Positions 12,099 to 24,674 of a DNA stretch of 64,000 bases are shown one piece after another (within the stretch, counting starts at the first letter, position 1; each line of letters starts with the position of its first letter). The stretch lies in NCBI GenBank assembly GCA_009746045.1, contig RPFO01000065.1, positions 4,541,785 through 4,605,784 of the forward strand, read 5' to 3'. Source of the stretch: Mesostigma viride (Eukaryota; Streptophyta; Mesostigmatophyceae; Mesostigmatales; Mesostigmataceae). The notes below the pieces were generated by a model. That model was given only the letters and a program-made list of their open reading frames with translations. It was not told the DNA's origin and did not search any database. The translations under genes and the position numbers were made by a program.

Positions 12099-12436
12099 CC
12101 ATGTACGTAGACAAGCCATGATGACCCCATGGGAGCCTAAATCCTCATCATTAAATACATAAATGCCACCCATGTACGTAGACGGGCCATGATGACACCA
12201 ATGGAGCCTGAATCCTCATCATTTTGTTTTCTTTGACATCCATGTACATACGTAGGCCAGCCATGATGACACCAATGGAGCCTGAATCCTCATCATTAAT
12301 TACATACATGCCATCCATGTACGTAGACAGGCCATGATGACACCATGGGAGCCTGAATCCTCATCATTTACTATTCCTTGACATCCATGTACGTAGACGG
12401 GCCATGATGACACCATGGGAGCCTGAATCCTCATCA
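12099..12436. repeat. 70-71 bp satellite, first block
   Basis: About five units built on CATGTACGTAGACGGGCC, ATGATGACACCATGGGAGCC and TGAATCCTCATCATT. The block is cut at a TTAA by the transposon that follows and resumes after it. Confidence 0.9.
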
Positions 12437-12440
12437 TTAA

Positions 12441-14158
12441 CTCGTCGTCTGTCCCAACTCAGTCCTCACAGGAGGACTGAGTTGACAACTTTCAACCGCG
12501 TGTAGCGACTAGGTGGGGGGTCCATCCCAAATGTTTTGATGTGGATCAGGGGTGTACTAGATGTCATTTTGTTGGCAAAAATACTGCATATGTGAAAACT
12601 TGACCCGAACACCTGAAAATTACGCGGACGTTGGGCACCCCTCGCGAATTTGCATTTTTCGGGATAAGAACGAGTGGAAAAAATTCAATCAAATCCTGGT
12701 GCATGAAGAAAAAATATAGGCATGTAAACAATATAGTTCTTGAAACGTGGCAAAAAACTGGGCTCGATTTGGCCACTGCAACTGCCTGAAACAATTAAAA
12801 AACTCTCAGTCCTCAGGAGAGGAATGGGGCTTTTGCTAACTTTGCTAGCATGTAAGTGCGGTCATACTACACCACCGTGGCCACCAACCACCCCAATCAA
12901 CTCATTTCCCTTCAAGCATTACAGGACAACACACTTGCATCATCATACTTCAGGTATATCATACCTTATCATGTAGTGAGAGCCTATGCATGCATGTAGG
13001 GAATGGGCTTGGATACCTACCAACAAAGGGTTACATTATAAGTGTCAACCACCAATATAATGGGTAGGTTAAGCATATTTCCTTTGTTTCTAACAACAAT
13101 AGCTATGGCTATAACTGTTTTGCCTTGCCATGATGTGGCCAACATAGTTGCTGGCACATGATGGCAGTGGTTTGTCACCAAGACTTTTCACTCACCCGTA
13201 AAAGCTTGAATGCACCCTTGACGCAGCCCGTGGCCACACAATCATGCAGTATGAACGTAGCAAAAGAATAACTAACATCTATGAAGGTGTTTAAACCTGC
13301 ACAGCTCCTAAAACCCTGCACAACTACACTGGGTTAAGGCAAATGCCTGATAACATCATCTGAAAAGGGGGTTTTAGAGAGGGGCAGGCAACGGTCAAGA
13401 AAGAGGATCAAGACTTGAACCTGACAACGCCTCGCAAGCTTAAACTCATGTACGAACATCAAGAAACGAAGAGGCAACGATTATCCGGCTTTACCTGGCA
13501 CGGCTGGCGTTACCTTGGCCCAGGCGGTGCCCGCAAAAGTGGCACTTTGCGGCACATAGGCCATGACGTGACAGAATGGTCGAAATCATCAAATCTATAC
13601 TGTCACTCAATTTATTCTAATACAATGCATGTTACAATGTAGAAAGAAAACTATCAGCCATTGAAATTGCGCCGGAAAGCAAGCGCAGTCATCAATTCCG
13701 TCGACCTGCCTTATCGCAGTTTTTTCCAGCAAGAACAGTGCCGACACCGGGTAAATCGCATCCCCGCGAGCTAAAAATTGATTTTTATCATCTTTAGGGC
13801 ATATTAAATCTATTTCCTGAGTTTGGACAGATACCTCGTCCGCAAACGTAAACTGCATGCATGGGCGCGAGCCGCCATGGCTAGGTCGTGCATTTCCGGA
13901 ACTCGCGTTTCACGTGGAAAAGTACCCTTACCACCTGTACTTTGACCGTACATTTAGCCGCTCATACCAAATCCAAAAAAATCCCAAAAATATGTCCAAG
14001 AAAGATCTTTTCACGTAGTATTTGAATAAATTTTGAGAGAATTTTTTTGTCAAACATTCTGACCGGGGCGAATTTTCTACGAAACCCAAAAACTCGGTCC
14101 TCTAGAGAGGACTGAGTTCAACTCAGTCCTCCGTAGAGGACCAGAGACAGACGACGAG
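12441..14158. mobile_element. TTAA-flanked inverted-repeat DNA transposon, non-autonomous
   Basis: Terminal inverted repeat CTCGTCGTCTGTC at 12441 and its reverse complement ending at 14158. TTAA is present on both sides (12437-12440 and 14159-14162), inside an otherwise continuous satellite, which identifies the insertion exactly. Just inside each end is a hairpin built on AACTCAGTCCTC / GAGGACTGAGTT. The 1.7-kb interior has no supported coding sequence. TTAA duplication is typical of piggyBac and Kolobok elements; the ends do not identify which. Confidence 0.75.
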
Positions 14159-14978
14159 TTAAATACATAAATGACATCCATGTACGTAGACAGGCCATGA
14201 TGACACCATGGGAGCCTGAATCCTCATCATTTACTATTCCTTGACATCCATGTACGTAGACGGGCCATGATGACACCATGGGAGCCTGAATCCTCATCAT
14301 TTACTATTCCTTGACATCCATGTACGTAGACGGGCCATGATGACACCATGGGAGCCTGAATCCTCATCATTTTGTTTTCTTTGACATCCATGTACATACG
14401 TAGGCCAGCCATGATGACACCAATGGAGCCTGAATCCTCATCATTAATTACATACATGCCATCCATGTACGTAGACAGGCCATGATGACACCATGGGAGC
14501 CTGAATACTCATCATTTACTATTCCTTGACATCCATGTACGTGGACGGGCCATGATGACACCATGGGAGCCTGAATCCTCATGATTTACTATTCCTTGAC
14601 ATCCATGTACGTAGGCCAGCCATGGAGACACCATGGGAGCCTGAATCCTCCTCATTAATTACATACATGCCATCCATGTACGTAGACAAGCCATGATGAC
14701 CCCATGGGAGCCTGAATCCTCATCATTTTTTTTTCTTTGACATCCATGTACGTAGACGGGCCATGATGACACCATGGGAGCCTGAATCCTCATCATTAAT
14801 TACATAAATGACATCCATGGACGTAGACGGGCCATGATGACACCATGGGAGCCTGAATCCTCATCATTAATTACATACTTGCCATTCATGTACGTAGACG
14901 GGCCATGGAGACACCATGGGAGCCTGAATCCTCATCATTTACTATTCCTTGACATCCATGTATGTAGACAGGCCATGA
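14159..14978. repeat. 70-71 bp satellite, second block
   Basis: Continuation of the same satellite, about eleven units, ending at the target duplication CATGA (14974-14978) of LTR element 1. Confidence 0.9.
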
Positions 14979-15595
14979 AGTTAACGTAAAGGATTTACGT
15001 TAGATGGATAGAGATTGTTACGCTCTTTCCAGCGGCACCTTGAACGCCTCATTTGGTTAAGGAACGTAAAAGTTATGACGTTTCCTAGGCTGTGCCGACA
15101 GTACCCGGCGCGCCACTGTGGGCGCGTACGGACACAGGATGTACAAGTGTCACTTTGATAGTCCGCAGGACGTTGACAGGACTTGTACAGGACTTGATGG
15201 TCAATTGATAGGTAGGCGTGCTGTAGCGCGCCAGGACCTATGAGACAATTGATGCTGACTAGTGTACGGATAGGTCCACAGGACTAGCCGTATGGACAAT
15301 TGATAGATCTGCGCGCCAAAGGCGTGTCAGAGTCTGTGTAATCAATTGATTGACAGTTCAGCTGTGACAGTGCAGCTGAATACTTGGACGCGTCCCTAGC
15401 AAGCTATATGAGTGACTTGGTCACACCGGGACGCTAGTTCTTGCGTGCACGTTCTCTTGGCACTGCGACCCTGTCGTCTGTGCTGCGTGCAGTCTTGGAA
15501 GTGACGTGACTTACGTCTGTGTTTCCTTGTTATTAATAAAGGCAACTTCCTGCAAGAACCATGGCGGAATTCGTGGCATTCTCACCCTCACAACT
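14979..15595 (+). repeat. 5' LTR of element 1
   Basis: Starts AGTTAACG and ends CACAACT, so the termini are AGTT...AACT and not the usual TG...CA. CTATATGAG near 15403 is a candidate TATA box. AATAAA at 15535-15540 is a candidate polyadenylation signal. No sequence resembling the usual tRNA-Met primer site TGGTATCAGAG follows the LTR. Confidence 0.9.
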
Positions 15596-15619
15596 CGTAT
15601 TACACGCTCTGTTAAAAAG

Positions 15620-16330
15620 ATGCCAAATTCTGAAGAATTCCGGATTCCCGATGACGAGGAAATAGCCGCTCCGCCGGCTGGTCCTTCGTCAAGACCGACT
15701 GCGCCGTCGTGGCAGCAATTGCTCGACGAAGTTACGATTTCGCTCGACGAGCTTCATCGTCAACAGCGCGCAGCTCATCCATTGCTCGGGGATAACCCCG
15801 AGGACCCCGATTTGCCAGCACTGGTGCCGGCAATCCGCAACCTGTTGGACCAGATTCGAAACATTTTATCGACATTTACGGTCCAGGTGCGGGGAGGTTT
15901 GCGGTCGGTGACCGAAGTCACGACTGCCATTGAGGAGTTGGACAACGTCCTCTCTTCACTCACCGGTTACCAGAGAAACCTGCAAAACTGGGCATCGCTA
16001 CGCACGGGGGGCGCGCCGGCGGTGTCAACAAATTTGTTTCAAGATCTTGCGCTGCTATCGCTGCTCACTCGCGGCGTACGCAGTCGTGAGCGCCAGGTTT
16101 TAATTAACCTGGTGGCATTTCTCGCATCTGTGCGAGAGTGGATTCCCGCGGGGTGGGAATTGTTGACGATCTTTACACATCCTCTGCGCCTCGTCGCGCG
16201 TCGGCGCGTCGCAACTTACGCGGCGGGGAGCACACCGGTTTTAATACATACCGGTGCAGGTCCGGAGCTGGATATGGAGGATCGTGAGTTCGTATACACG
16301 TACTGCGACTTCAGGGGCCTTGACTACTAG
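15620..16330 (+). CDS. ORF1 of element 1, accessory protein of unknown function
   Basis: 236 residues from the ATG 25 bases after the LTR; a longer frame begins inside the LTR but only with a non-ATG codon. The protein is predicted largely helical, with an N-terminal Pro/Ser-rich segment, a conserved SSLTGYQRNL motif, a TNLFQDLA..LL..G.R.RERQ block and the C-terminal ending YCDFRGLD. The ortholog in element 2 shares all of these although the proteins differ widely elsewhere, so the reading frame is under constraint. No cysteine knuckle, protease or nuclease motif is visible. It precedes gag by 170 bp. I do not recognise the family; it could be an extra structural or nucleic-acid-binding protein. 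Confidence 0.7.
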   Translation: MPNSEEFRIPDDEEIAAPPAGPSSRPTAPSWQQLLDEVTISLDELHRQQRAAHPLLGDNPEDPDLPALVPAIRNLLDQIRNILSTFTVQVRGGLRSVTEVTTAIEELDNVLSSLTGYQRNLQNWASLRTGGAPAVSTNLFQDLALLSLLTRGVRSRERQVLINLVAFLASVREWIPAGWELLTIFTHPLRLVARRRVATYAAGSTPVLIHTGAGPELDMEDREFVYTYCDFRGLDY

Positions 16331-16640
16331 TCGGCCTAATTTTCTTTTGCAGTACTCGTCGACATTTTTTTGTCGAATTTTCAGCGGCAATTCGCGGGGG
16401 CGGCAGCGACACCGGCGCAGGCGGCAGTGACGACACAAATTTTGTACATAATTTTTCTGCTGCTTTGCTAAGGTGTTCTTTGAATAGCTTCTAGTGCAGG
16501 ATGGCTGAGGGACGCCGTAGCAAGGGCCCAGCCAGTGGGAATAACAATGGGGGTGCTGGTAGTGGAACCGCTCACGTAGATGACGTGGGGGTTACCGGAG
16601 AGATTACCAACCTTCCTCACAATAATAATAATGCACAAGC

Positions 16641-17338
16641 AGTTAAACGTTCTTATCACACGCAATGTGAAGGATATGGTTGCAATGCAGCAATGTGTGA
16701 TATGGTTGGAAACGGAGCTTTGTTAAAATCGGATAATGTTACAGCGCTCACACACTTGAGGCTTGTACACGCGCTTGCCAAGTCAAGGCACAACACGTGA
16801 GGCGGGCTCGCAAGAGATGCCCATTTGGCACTGGCCTATTGTTTATATACTTGTGCACTGTGCTTGCTAGTCCTGAGCAGCCTAGGAGGCCTGCTCAGTA
16901 ATAACACTCCCGGTACAGTATTCACTACCTGTACAGCGCCCAGCTCCTATACAGTAGGTCTGCCGTACAGGCACAGTGACCACAGAGTACAGTCACCACA
17001 GTGATTATTGCATCTGCACCTAGAAGTCCAGGACTAAGCCTGCGGTACCAACAGACCACAGGTTAAGGTTCCTATTTCCTGCGTACGACGTATTAATCCA
17101 ATACCGTCGTAGGTACAGCACCTAATTCCTGTCAGCCCAGGAATTACTGTCGACCCCATATGTCGTCGGCAAATATTCACGTCCGACTTAGAAGAACAGC
17201 CGGCTCGCGCTCGCGCGCGACCGGGAAGTCGGAACGCCATAACTTTCTTGATACTTGTCGGAATGAACTCGTTCCGGTGCCGCTGGAATCGCAGAGATAT
17301 GCCGAATCAGGATCACGCCAATGCGCTTGGCGTTAACT
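16641..17338 (-). repeat. 3' LTR of element 3
   Basis: Read on the minus strand it starts AGTTAACGCC and ends CGTTTAACT. A clear TATA box (GTATATAAAC) lies near plus-strand 16850. The adjacent purine tract (plus 17339-17357, CCAATCC then TTTCTTTTCTTG) is the complement of AAGAAAAGAAAGGATTGG, nearly the same as in elements 1 and 2. Confidence 0.9.
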
Positions 17339-17880
17339 CCAATCCTTTCTTTTCTTGAGCTGTAGCAGCTCACACAAGTCTACATACAAACACACACAAT
17401 GGGTACTGGATATCCTCCCCAGACTACAAGTCACAACCCGCTGGGCATGACAGTCAGCTTGGATTCCTTATTATATGTACATAGCACCCATACTGGCTCA
17501 GGAGCACAAACAAATTACAATGAGTCCCTATCCCTTCACGGGAGGCTCGTTGTGTTACCCATGTACAAGAGGTTGGCCAACTGTGGCAGCCCATAGGTGT
17601 TCAGCTAAGAACTTGAGAAGTATGTACAACCTTCAGGACCTTAGGCGAAACCCCACAGATCACCCACAACAGCTCATCAGAAAACATTGCTGACCCCCAG
17701 ACGGGAGTCGGCGCCGGTCTGCTGCCCCTTATCGAACCAGACACAACATCTACGCGAAGCACATGCAAAACACAAGCTCCTATACTCGTTCCAACCGTGG
17801 AAAATCAGGGGACCTGTCGCCACCTCACCAGCATGGTGGATGGGTCAGCCAGTCCGTGAAACTCCGCCTTAAGACGGCAC

Positions 17881-17897
17881 CAGGGAATCGAACCCCG
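17881..17897 (-). other. tRNA T-arm-like motif in element 3 3' UTR
   Basis: Minus strand reads CGGGGTTCGATTCCCTG, a full T-stem and TTCGATT loop, and it includes the Pol III B-box consensus GGTTCGATTCC. The same 17 bases occur at the matching place in elements 1 and 2 although the flanking sequence has diverged. Confidence 0.75.
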
Positions 17898-18086
17898 CCC
17901 ACAAACCACAGATCTGGGGAAACCTCAGACTGAGATGAAAACCCCAGATAGACATCTCTCCATCAGAGACAATGTCAGACATTCCCACACCAGAGACATG
18001 TCTCACCCCTCAAGGTGTGCTCAGGATTATGTACAATCAAGCTCCCAGCCTGATATCCAGAGACTTAAGCACCCAGCTCTCAGCTT

Positions 18087-21000
18087 TTAGACAGATAGAC
18101 CGACTTGACAGTCAGCATTCATGAGCTTCCTCAGTACATTGTACTGGGCTGGGGCCTTGTGTGGCAGCTTTGTCAATGCATCAGCAGGGTTCTCCTCGCC
18201 AGGGATATGCTTCAAGTCAACCAAACTGGCCAACTCCTTCAGCAACAAATAATCCAGGTCCCGGCTCCTGGCCAGCTGCTTGTGAACAAACTGGACCATA
18301 CCCATGCTGTCTGTTAGCAACAACGTCTCCATCTGCAAGGTCCAAGGGGTAACTGAAGCCAGCTCCAGCATTAACTCCTTTATGTACAGGCTGGACTGGA
18401 TCCCCTCGCATATGGCCCTGCATTCTGCCACATCTGAACTGATACAGACCCTCTTCTGCAGTCTGCTGTACCAGCTGAACAAACTTGCCCTGCTCTGATA
18501 AAAAGCAAACAGAGCAGCAGATCTCCCCCTGACCTTGGTAACCTGGCGAGCATCCATGGAACTGTCAACAAAGATCTCCAAGGTGATAGGCTGGGTAAAG
18601 TCAATCCCAGACAAAATCAGATCAGGGGTACTCTCCACCAACCGGGCTATGACTCGAGGCTTCTCATCCTCAAGCACCTCATCAGGCATTCTGCTATGGA
18701 CCATCAAAGACGGACCACAGATGCTGGCAAACCAGGCCCACATGCCTCTCAACTCAGGTCCTGCAGCCTGGGTGATCTTCTCTGGCAAGGCCTTCACAAT
18801 GGTCTGTTTATAATCTCCTCCAGCCTGAAGCCTGATACTCCACTCCCCGTCCCTCCTGAACAGGGTAGCCTGCATTCCACAGAACACTACAGGCTTGTTG
18901 GGCTCCTGCCACAGCTCCTTGCCCAGTGAAAACTTGCCACTGATGACAGGAATAAACTTCTTCAGCCAGGTCGTGGGGGCTAGCAAATGCAGATCATCTC
19001 CATGCAAACTAGCATACACTGGCAGACCCTCCCATTGGGCCAGCAGCAAACAGGGATCAACTGAAGACACTCTCAAGCCACACTCACTGATCAGAGCTTC
19101 CTGCAGCGTGAGTCTCCAGATGATTGGGCTCGACCTGAGTCCTTCCAGGCCCTTCAGAATAACCAGGAATTGTTGATGCAGCTCCAGCTTCCAGATGGCA
19201 GGCACCTCAACACAGTAAGGCTCATCCTGCTTCCACACCCTCCTGGCCACTTCTGGATCAGATTTTAAAAATGCCCTCTTGAAGTCCAGCAGCACTGATG
19301 ACATAGCTGCTCCCCTGTTCAGCAACCCCACGTAGAGACATAGCAAAATTCTCCATGTGTCGTGTAGCATCCCTGGCGTGTATAGCTCCTCTCCTGGCAG
19401 ACTCCCCGTGCCGTGATACTCATTCAGGACAGGCCTGACATGGGGCACTGATACCTCATCCACAACCTTCCTCTTCAGCACAAATCTCAAAGCAAGCTTC
19501 CTTGATGCTGGGGGACGTCTGTCTGTTGGTGCAGCACACTCAAACTGCAACCACTCCTCCAATGCCTTGGAGAAGGCGAGCTTCCAAGCCTCAAACAAAG
19601 TAGGCGAGCTCATCTCTTGGACCAGCTGGTCATATGTCAAAGGAGAGTGTGCAGCAAGGCTCCTGTGAGTTATGCCAATACTGCTGGGGTGCAACACAGC
19701 TGGAATCACCAAACTGGCCGCTGGGGGCACCTCCCCTTCATCCCATTTTACACCCTTGACCGGCTTGGCCCTGCACCTGACTGGAAATGTTGTCCTGAAA
19801 TTTTCTAGGGGAATCATCCCCCAGCCATCTCTTCTCAGAGCTGTAGCTCTGATAGAAATCCCAGGATTGCCCAGAAAATTCTGACCCAAAATCACAGGGC
19901 CATCATAGTCCTCTAGGACAAGGAAGGTCACATCCACACCCATGACAGGGGCAGTAACCTCTCCCAACACCCTTAGATGCGTCCTACCACTGAAATCAGA
20001 CACCCAGGGGCAACTTGGTTCTCCGACCAGCAGTTCTCCTGTATGCTGAGGTCCCATGACAGAAACCTGTGCATTGGTATCTATCTCCATGGCAGCTACC
20101 TCAGGTTCATCCAACTGGACAAGCTTGGACACCTTAGGCTCCTTCTTGGCTCTTTGCAAAGCCTGTACAATATCTGATAGACGCACACCCCTAGGCCTGG
20201 TGTCGGGCCGTTCCGGAGGTGCAGCCTGTCCGCCTGCTTGCCCAACCACCGTATGTGAAGGTACCCCAGGGGCCGGGCCAGGGTCACCCTGAGGGCTCGA
20301 TACAGCTGTAGCACCCTGATCAGGAAGCTCCACGTCACCCCCGCCTTGTACACCAGCGGGCACCTGGAAGAGGTCTCCTTGATTACCTCCCCGGGGACGG
20401 ATCTTTGACCAGGACAGACGGTGCACTGCTTGGGAGCCATCAATGGCCACCCAGCACTTATGGCCAGCGGCTTCTACTCGGGTCACCACCCCATCATGCC
20501 AGCTGCCACGTTTCCCTGGAAAGCTTGGTTCCTTCCACACAACAACCTGTTGTCCAACGTTAGGTTCTAGGACACTCCAGCCCTTGTCTTTCTGCCTCAG
20601 CTTGAGGAACTTGGCCTCTAGCTTCTCCTTCCATGCCTGCTCAGCATCAGCTGGCAGCATCCTGGTATGCAGCATAAGAGGATTGATGGCAATGTCACCA
20701 AAGAACATGGGAGTCCTCAGGTTCAGCCTGTCCTCCACAGAACGTAGCCATGCAGATGTCACAATGGCAGATGACGTCCTTGGAATCCTCTCCACCAGCA
20801 GCACAGTCTTGATCTCTTGGATGGCTCTCTCCACCACCCCTTGCTGGCCGTGGCTCTCCCTGGGTGTAATCAGCAACTCTGGAAACTCTGGCAGGTTCTC
20901 ACAGCACTCAAACTGAATGTCACACTGCAACAACTCCAACCCAGGGTACCTGCTCCTTGTCAACTTCAGAGCAGCAATCAATGTAGGCTTCTCCATGTCA

Positions 21001-21680
21001 GGCAGGATCTCTAGGGTCTTGTACTTGGTATATCTGTCCACTGCCACCAGCAGCTTCAAACCCCTGATTCTCTGAATATCTACCTGCACATGGCCTGGCT
21101 GCAAAATAGGAGTCCTGGCATGAGACTGCTTGGGCTTTCTAGCAACTAGCCTGCACTTGCAAGCTTGAGCAACCTGTTGGCAGATGGAGTACAACTCACT
21201 TCCTCCCAGCCGTCTAGCAACTTGCAAAGACTGAGCTGCATGGCCAAACATGGTATGCAACCTTGAGGCAATGTCATACAAGAGAGAAAACCTTTTATTG
21301 TCATTATTAGCACTCAAGGTATGTACAGATCCCTTATGTACAGGAGGCACCAGGGTCGTGCCTGTCAGACTGTCTCCAGCCCTATCCTCATCCTGACCAT
21401 CCTGTGCCAGTCCTGCACGGTCAGAATGCTTCTGAGATCCACCTGGGTCCACATCACCAGGTCCTACCTCAGGCTCAGCACCGCCATGGCGGGCACGTTG
21501 GCGAGTAACCACTGCAGCTACAGCTGGCATACTCTCTGTGGTAACCAAGCTTGCCCCATCGTGTCCAATAGGCTCTTTCACTAGAGCATGGGGCTGCCCC
21601 TCACTGCTGTCACTAGCAGCTTCATTACACACCCCTGGGGGCACCCTCCAGGGTTCAGGGATGTGTGCAGGCTCAAGTCA
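18087..21680 (-). CDS. Pol of element 3: integrase, protease-like, RT, RNase H
   Basis: Intact frame of 1,185 residues after the in-frame TGA at 21678-21680; residue 1 here is a GTG and the first ATG is codon 39, so translation most likely enters by readthrough. Integrase core D189, D242, E272 (29 residues between the last two), then a C-terminal integrase domain with GKRGSW..GVV about 377-387. Retropepsin-like domain 515-600 with EIDTNAQVS (D522) and ILGQNFL (585-591). RT about 700-930 with LLDFKRAF (D787) and LHGDDLHL (D883, D884). RNase H about 1020-1160 with D1027, E1074, D1112 and D1155. It copies the element RNA and integrates the cDNA. The domain order differs from both copia (PR-INT-RT-RH) and gypsy (PR-RT-RH-INT). 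Confidence 0.88.
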
Positions 21681-22863
21681 ATGATCAGCAGCCTTGCCCT
21701 TGCCCTTGTCCTGGGATGGACCAGCCTTGTCCTTGCTGCCACCCTGAGCTGGCTTGCTCTGACCTTCCTGCCTCAGGTACGAGGGACACTCATTCCTGAA
21801 GTGACCCTTCCCCTGGCAGAAATAACATTCCACCTGACTGATGTCCCGTGAGGTCCCACTGCTGGGCCCAGCCTTGGGAGGACCACCCACCCTCTTGAAG
21901 TCAAACTGGGACTGTGGATGTCCCGACTTCGGCGGGGTCCCCCGTCCAGCCCTTCTGTCACGCCCCCTCCTGGACCTTCCTCGACCCCTTGAAGAGGTCT
22001 CAGGCCCTCTCGAGGCGCTGGGCCCCCGTGGCCCGATCCCCTCATGGACTTAACCGTGGGTTCAGTGGCCTCCTCATCATTCTGACGAGGGCGCTTACCC
22101 CCACGTACTTGCCGCTGAAACACTCATACAACTGATCCGTCATGGCTGCCCAGCCATGGACCTGTCGCATGTGGATGGTCACATTATCCATGGTGACCGG
22201 ATCCAGCTGCAGCGACTTGAGAAAGTCGCCCATGGCCATCCGATCTGCGACGAAGAAGCCCTTGGCCATGGCGTCCTCCCTCAGCTTGACGAAGTCTTCA
22301 AAGGCGTGGACCACTAGTTGCCCCTTGATGGGCTTGTAGTCCAGGTATTCTTGCTTCAGGTGGGACCCATCTATGGTCCTCTTGTCACTCAGGAACGACC
22401 TGAGTCGCGTCATAAACGCCGTCCAGGTGTCCCCCGCCGCGTGTCGCTCCCGAACAAACTTGAACAGCCGCCTCGCCGACTGCCGTATGTAGGCACTAGA
22501 CGCCAGGATGCGAAGCTTGTCACCGTTGTATATCTCCGTGTACAAGTTCATGTCCTCTAACATCCTCTCAGCATCCCGGGGCTGCCAATTGTCCTTGATG
22601 GACTGAAACTGGCCTAGCACCGCGTACCCCTCAGCAACGGTTGGTCGCTTAGGCGCCGCTTGATCTGCGGCTGGCGCGTGCTGCCCGCCCTGCGATCCTT
22701 GGCTCTGATTATCTGGCACCTCAGCCTGGTCTCCCAGCGCCTGGCCGTCCCCGCGTCCATCGCGTCCACCGCGTCCATCGCGTCCATCTCGTCCATCCAG
22801 CCCAGCGCCGCGCCGCGCGAAGCCCATAAAGCCCGCTTGTTGGTTGATAGCTCCATCCTCCAT
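21678..22863 (-). pseudogene. gag of element 3, two frame changes
   Basis: Starts at the ATG at 22863. The first 260 or so residues hold a repeat of Arg-Asp-Gly and a helical capsid-like region with WTAFMTRLRSFLSD. The frame then changes near 22100 (in a GGGGG run) and again near 22030, after which a basic linker and one zinc knuckle (CYFCQGKGHFRNEC) follow. It ends in ADH-TGA-CTT, in frame with pol. Both shifts lie in G/C runs, so sequencing error and real decay are equally possible. Confidence 0.7.
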
Positions 22864-22965
22864 GATGGCCTCTGTTCAGATCTGCTACAGCCAGCCAAGT
22901 GGCCAAGCAGCAATTAAAGCAATATAAGCTACTGAACAAGAAAGGAAAGTGCCAAGTGTTACCAC

Positions 22966-23884
22966 TCAGGCAAGACCACCACGGCTGGCCCCAGGCGCGT
23001 CCTGGTTCTCCTTGTCGCTGTCGTCGTCGCTGTCGCTCACCACAATCAGCTCTGGTACCCTGCTACCTGCTGCGCCGTCGTCGACCCGCTGTCGGCCCGC
23101 GATGACTGAATCGTCACCGTTGGTAAAGTAGACAGGTGACAACCCGTCGTTGGCACCTCGCGGATTGTACGTTGGCACCTCGTGGTCGCCAAGTGCCTCG
23201 TCGCCTAGCCCAGCGACACCCCCTGCTCCTACCTCAAGGTCACTCTCGTACCAAGAGGTGCAAACTCCTCCCAACGCGTCACACGAACGCGAAGGGGCGG
23301 GGGCAGTTCCTGAAAAGGAACTCTTACTCGCTCTGGAAACCTGCCGACTCTTGTCGCGCGCTGTCCTCCGGCGATGGCTTCCGCTGTCGCCCCGACCTCT
23401 GCAAGCCGCCTGTGATGCTCCGCTCCGCGTCGTTCACGCCTAACTGGCCCCGCTGCAACACCCTCGTCGCCGATGCCGCCTGCGAAAGCACGTGGTACTC
23501 CCGCGCCCGCTACTGTCGGCACAAACTCGTGTCGCCCTGCGCCAGCTGCTCCGCAACCTCGCCTCGCCTTGCTGCCAACTCCGTCCGCACTCGCTCTGCT
23601 ACTGCAGTAATCACCGTCTGGATGCCGACCAACCCGTGAAGCTCCTGCTCAAGGTCGTCGATGCTCCGGTGCTCCGGAATGACGATGGTTTGTACGTGTC
23701 GCAGAATTCGCTCCCAATCTTCGACCTGGTCGTCGACGAATTGCACGAAGCTGCGATTTACAGGCGGACGATCTGCAAGCAATAAAGATAGATCCCGAAC
23801 GACACGGCGTAATTCAGGAGAAATCGAACCCCCAGCAGACTGCCGAAACCGGAAATCCTGCTGCCGTTGTTCCTCCTGCACCAT
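22966..23884 (-). pseudogene. ORF1-like region of element 3, degraded
   Basis: Occupies the ORF1 position between the 5' LTR and gag. Frame 23884-23510 encodes a helical segment (RRVVRDLSLLLADRP, then RSIDDLEQEL) whose layout resembles ORF1 of elements 1 and 2, though identity is weak. The continuation runs in two other frames and ends with an acidic SDSDDDSDKEN patch. Assignment rests mainly on position. Confidence 0.35.
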
Positions 23885-23977
23885 TCACCACCAGACGAGC
23901 TCCTCGCGTCGTCAACGCTGCACACCGCAACCGGCAACGACCCTCCTGGCCGTTCCGCTGAGACTGGTTGTAATTTG

Positions 23978-24674
23978 AGTTAACGTTCTTCGCACACGCA
24001 ATGTGAAGGATATGGTTGCAATGCAGCAATGTGTGAATATGGTTGGAAACGGAGCTTTGTTAAAATCGGATAATGTTACAGCGCTCACACACTTGAGGCT
24101 TGTACACGCGCTTGCCAAGTCAAGGCACAACACGTGAGGCGGGCTCGCAAGAGATGCCCATTTGGCACTGGCCTATTGTTTATATACTTGTGCACTGTGC
24201 TTGCTAGTCCTGAGCAGCCTAGGAGGCCTGCTCAGTAATAACACCCCGGTACAGTATTCACTACCTGTACAGCGCCCAGCTCCTATACAGTAGGTCTGCC
24301 ATACAGGCACAGTGACCACAGAGTACAGTCACCACAGTGATTATTGCATCTGCACCTAGAAGTCCAGGACTAAGCCTGCGGTACCAACAGACCACAGGTT
24401 AAGGTTCCTATTTCCTGCGTACGACGTATTAATCCAATACCGTCGTAGGTACAGCACCTAATTCCTGTCAGCCCAGGAATTACTGTCGACCCCATATGTC
24501 GTCGGCAAATATTCACGTCCGACTTAGAAGAACAGCCGGCTCGCGCTCGCGCGCGACCGGGAAGTCGGAACGCCATAACTTTCTTGATACTTGTCGGAAT
24601 GAACTCGTTCCGGTGCCGCTGGAATCGCAGAGATATGCCGAATCAGGATCACACCAATGCGCTTGGCGTTAACT
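23978..24674 (-). repeat. 5' LTR of element 3
   Basis: 697 bp, differing from its partner by a few bases (for example TTAACG against TTTAACG at the terminus, and CCCC against CTCCC). It ends at the second CAAGC duplication. Confidence 0.9.

Larger units (their letters stand above)
16641..24674 (-). mobile_element. LTR retrotransposon element 3 (copia-like), nested in element 1 gag
   Basis: 8,034 bp on the minus strand with LTRs of 698 and 697 bp, and target duplication CAAGC at 16636-16640 and 24675-24679. It has the same organisation as elements 1 and 2 but is clearly diverged in sequence. Pol is a single open frame of 1,185 codons. Gag and the region before it contain frame changes. The few LTR differences are consistent with recent insertion. 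Confidence 0.9.

Noticed and set aside
14227-14466. Frames within the 70-bp satellite
   Set aside because: The satellite unit is open in some frames; the predicted peptides are translations of the repeat.
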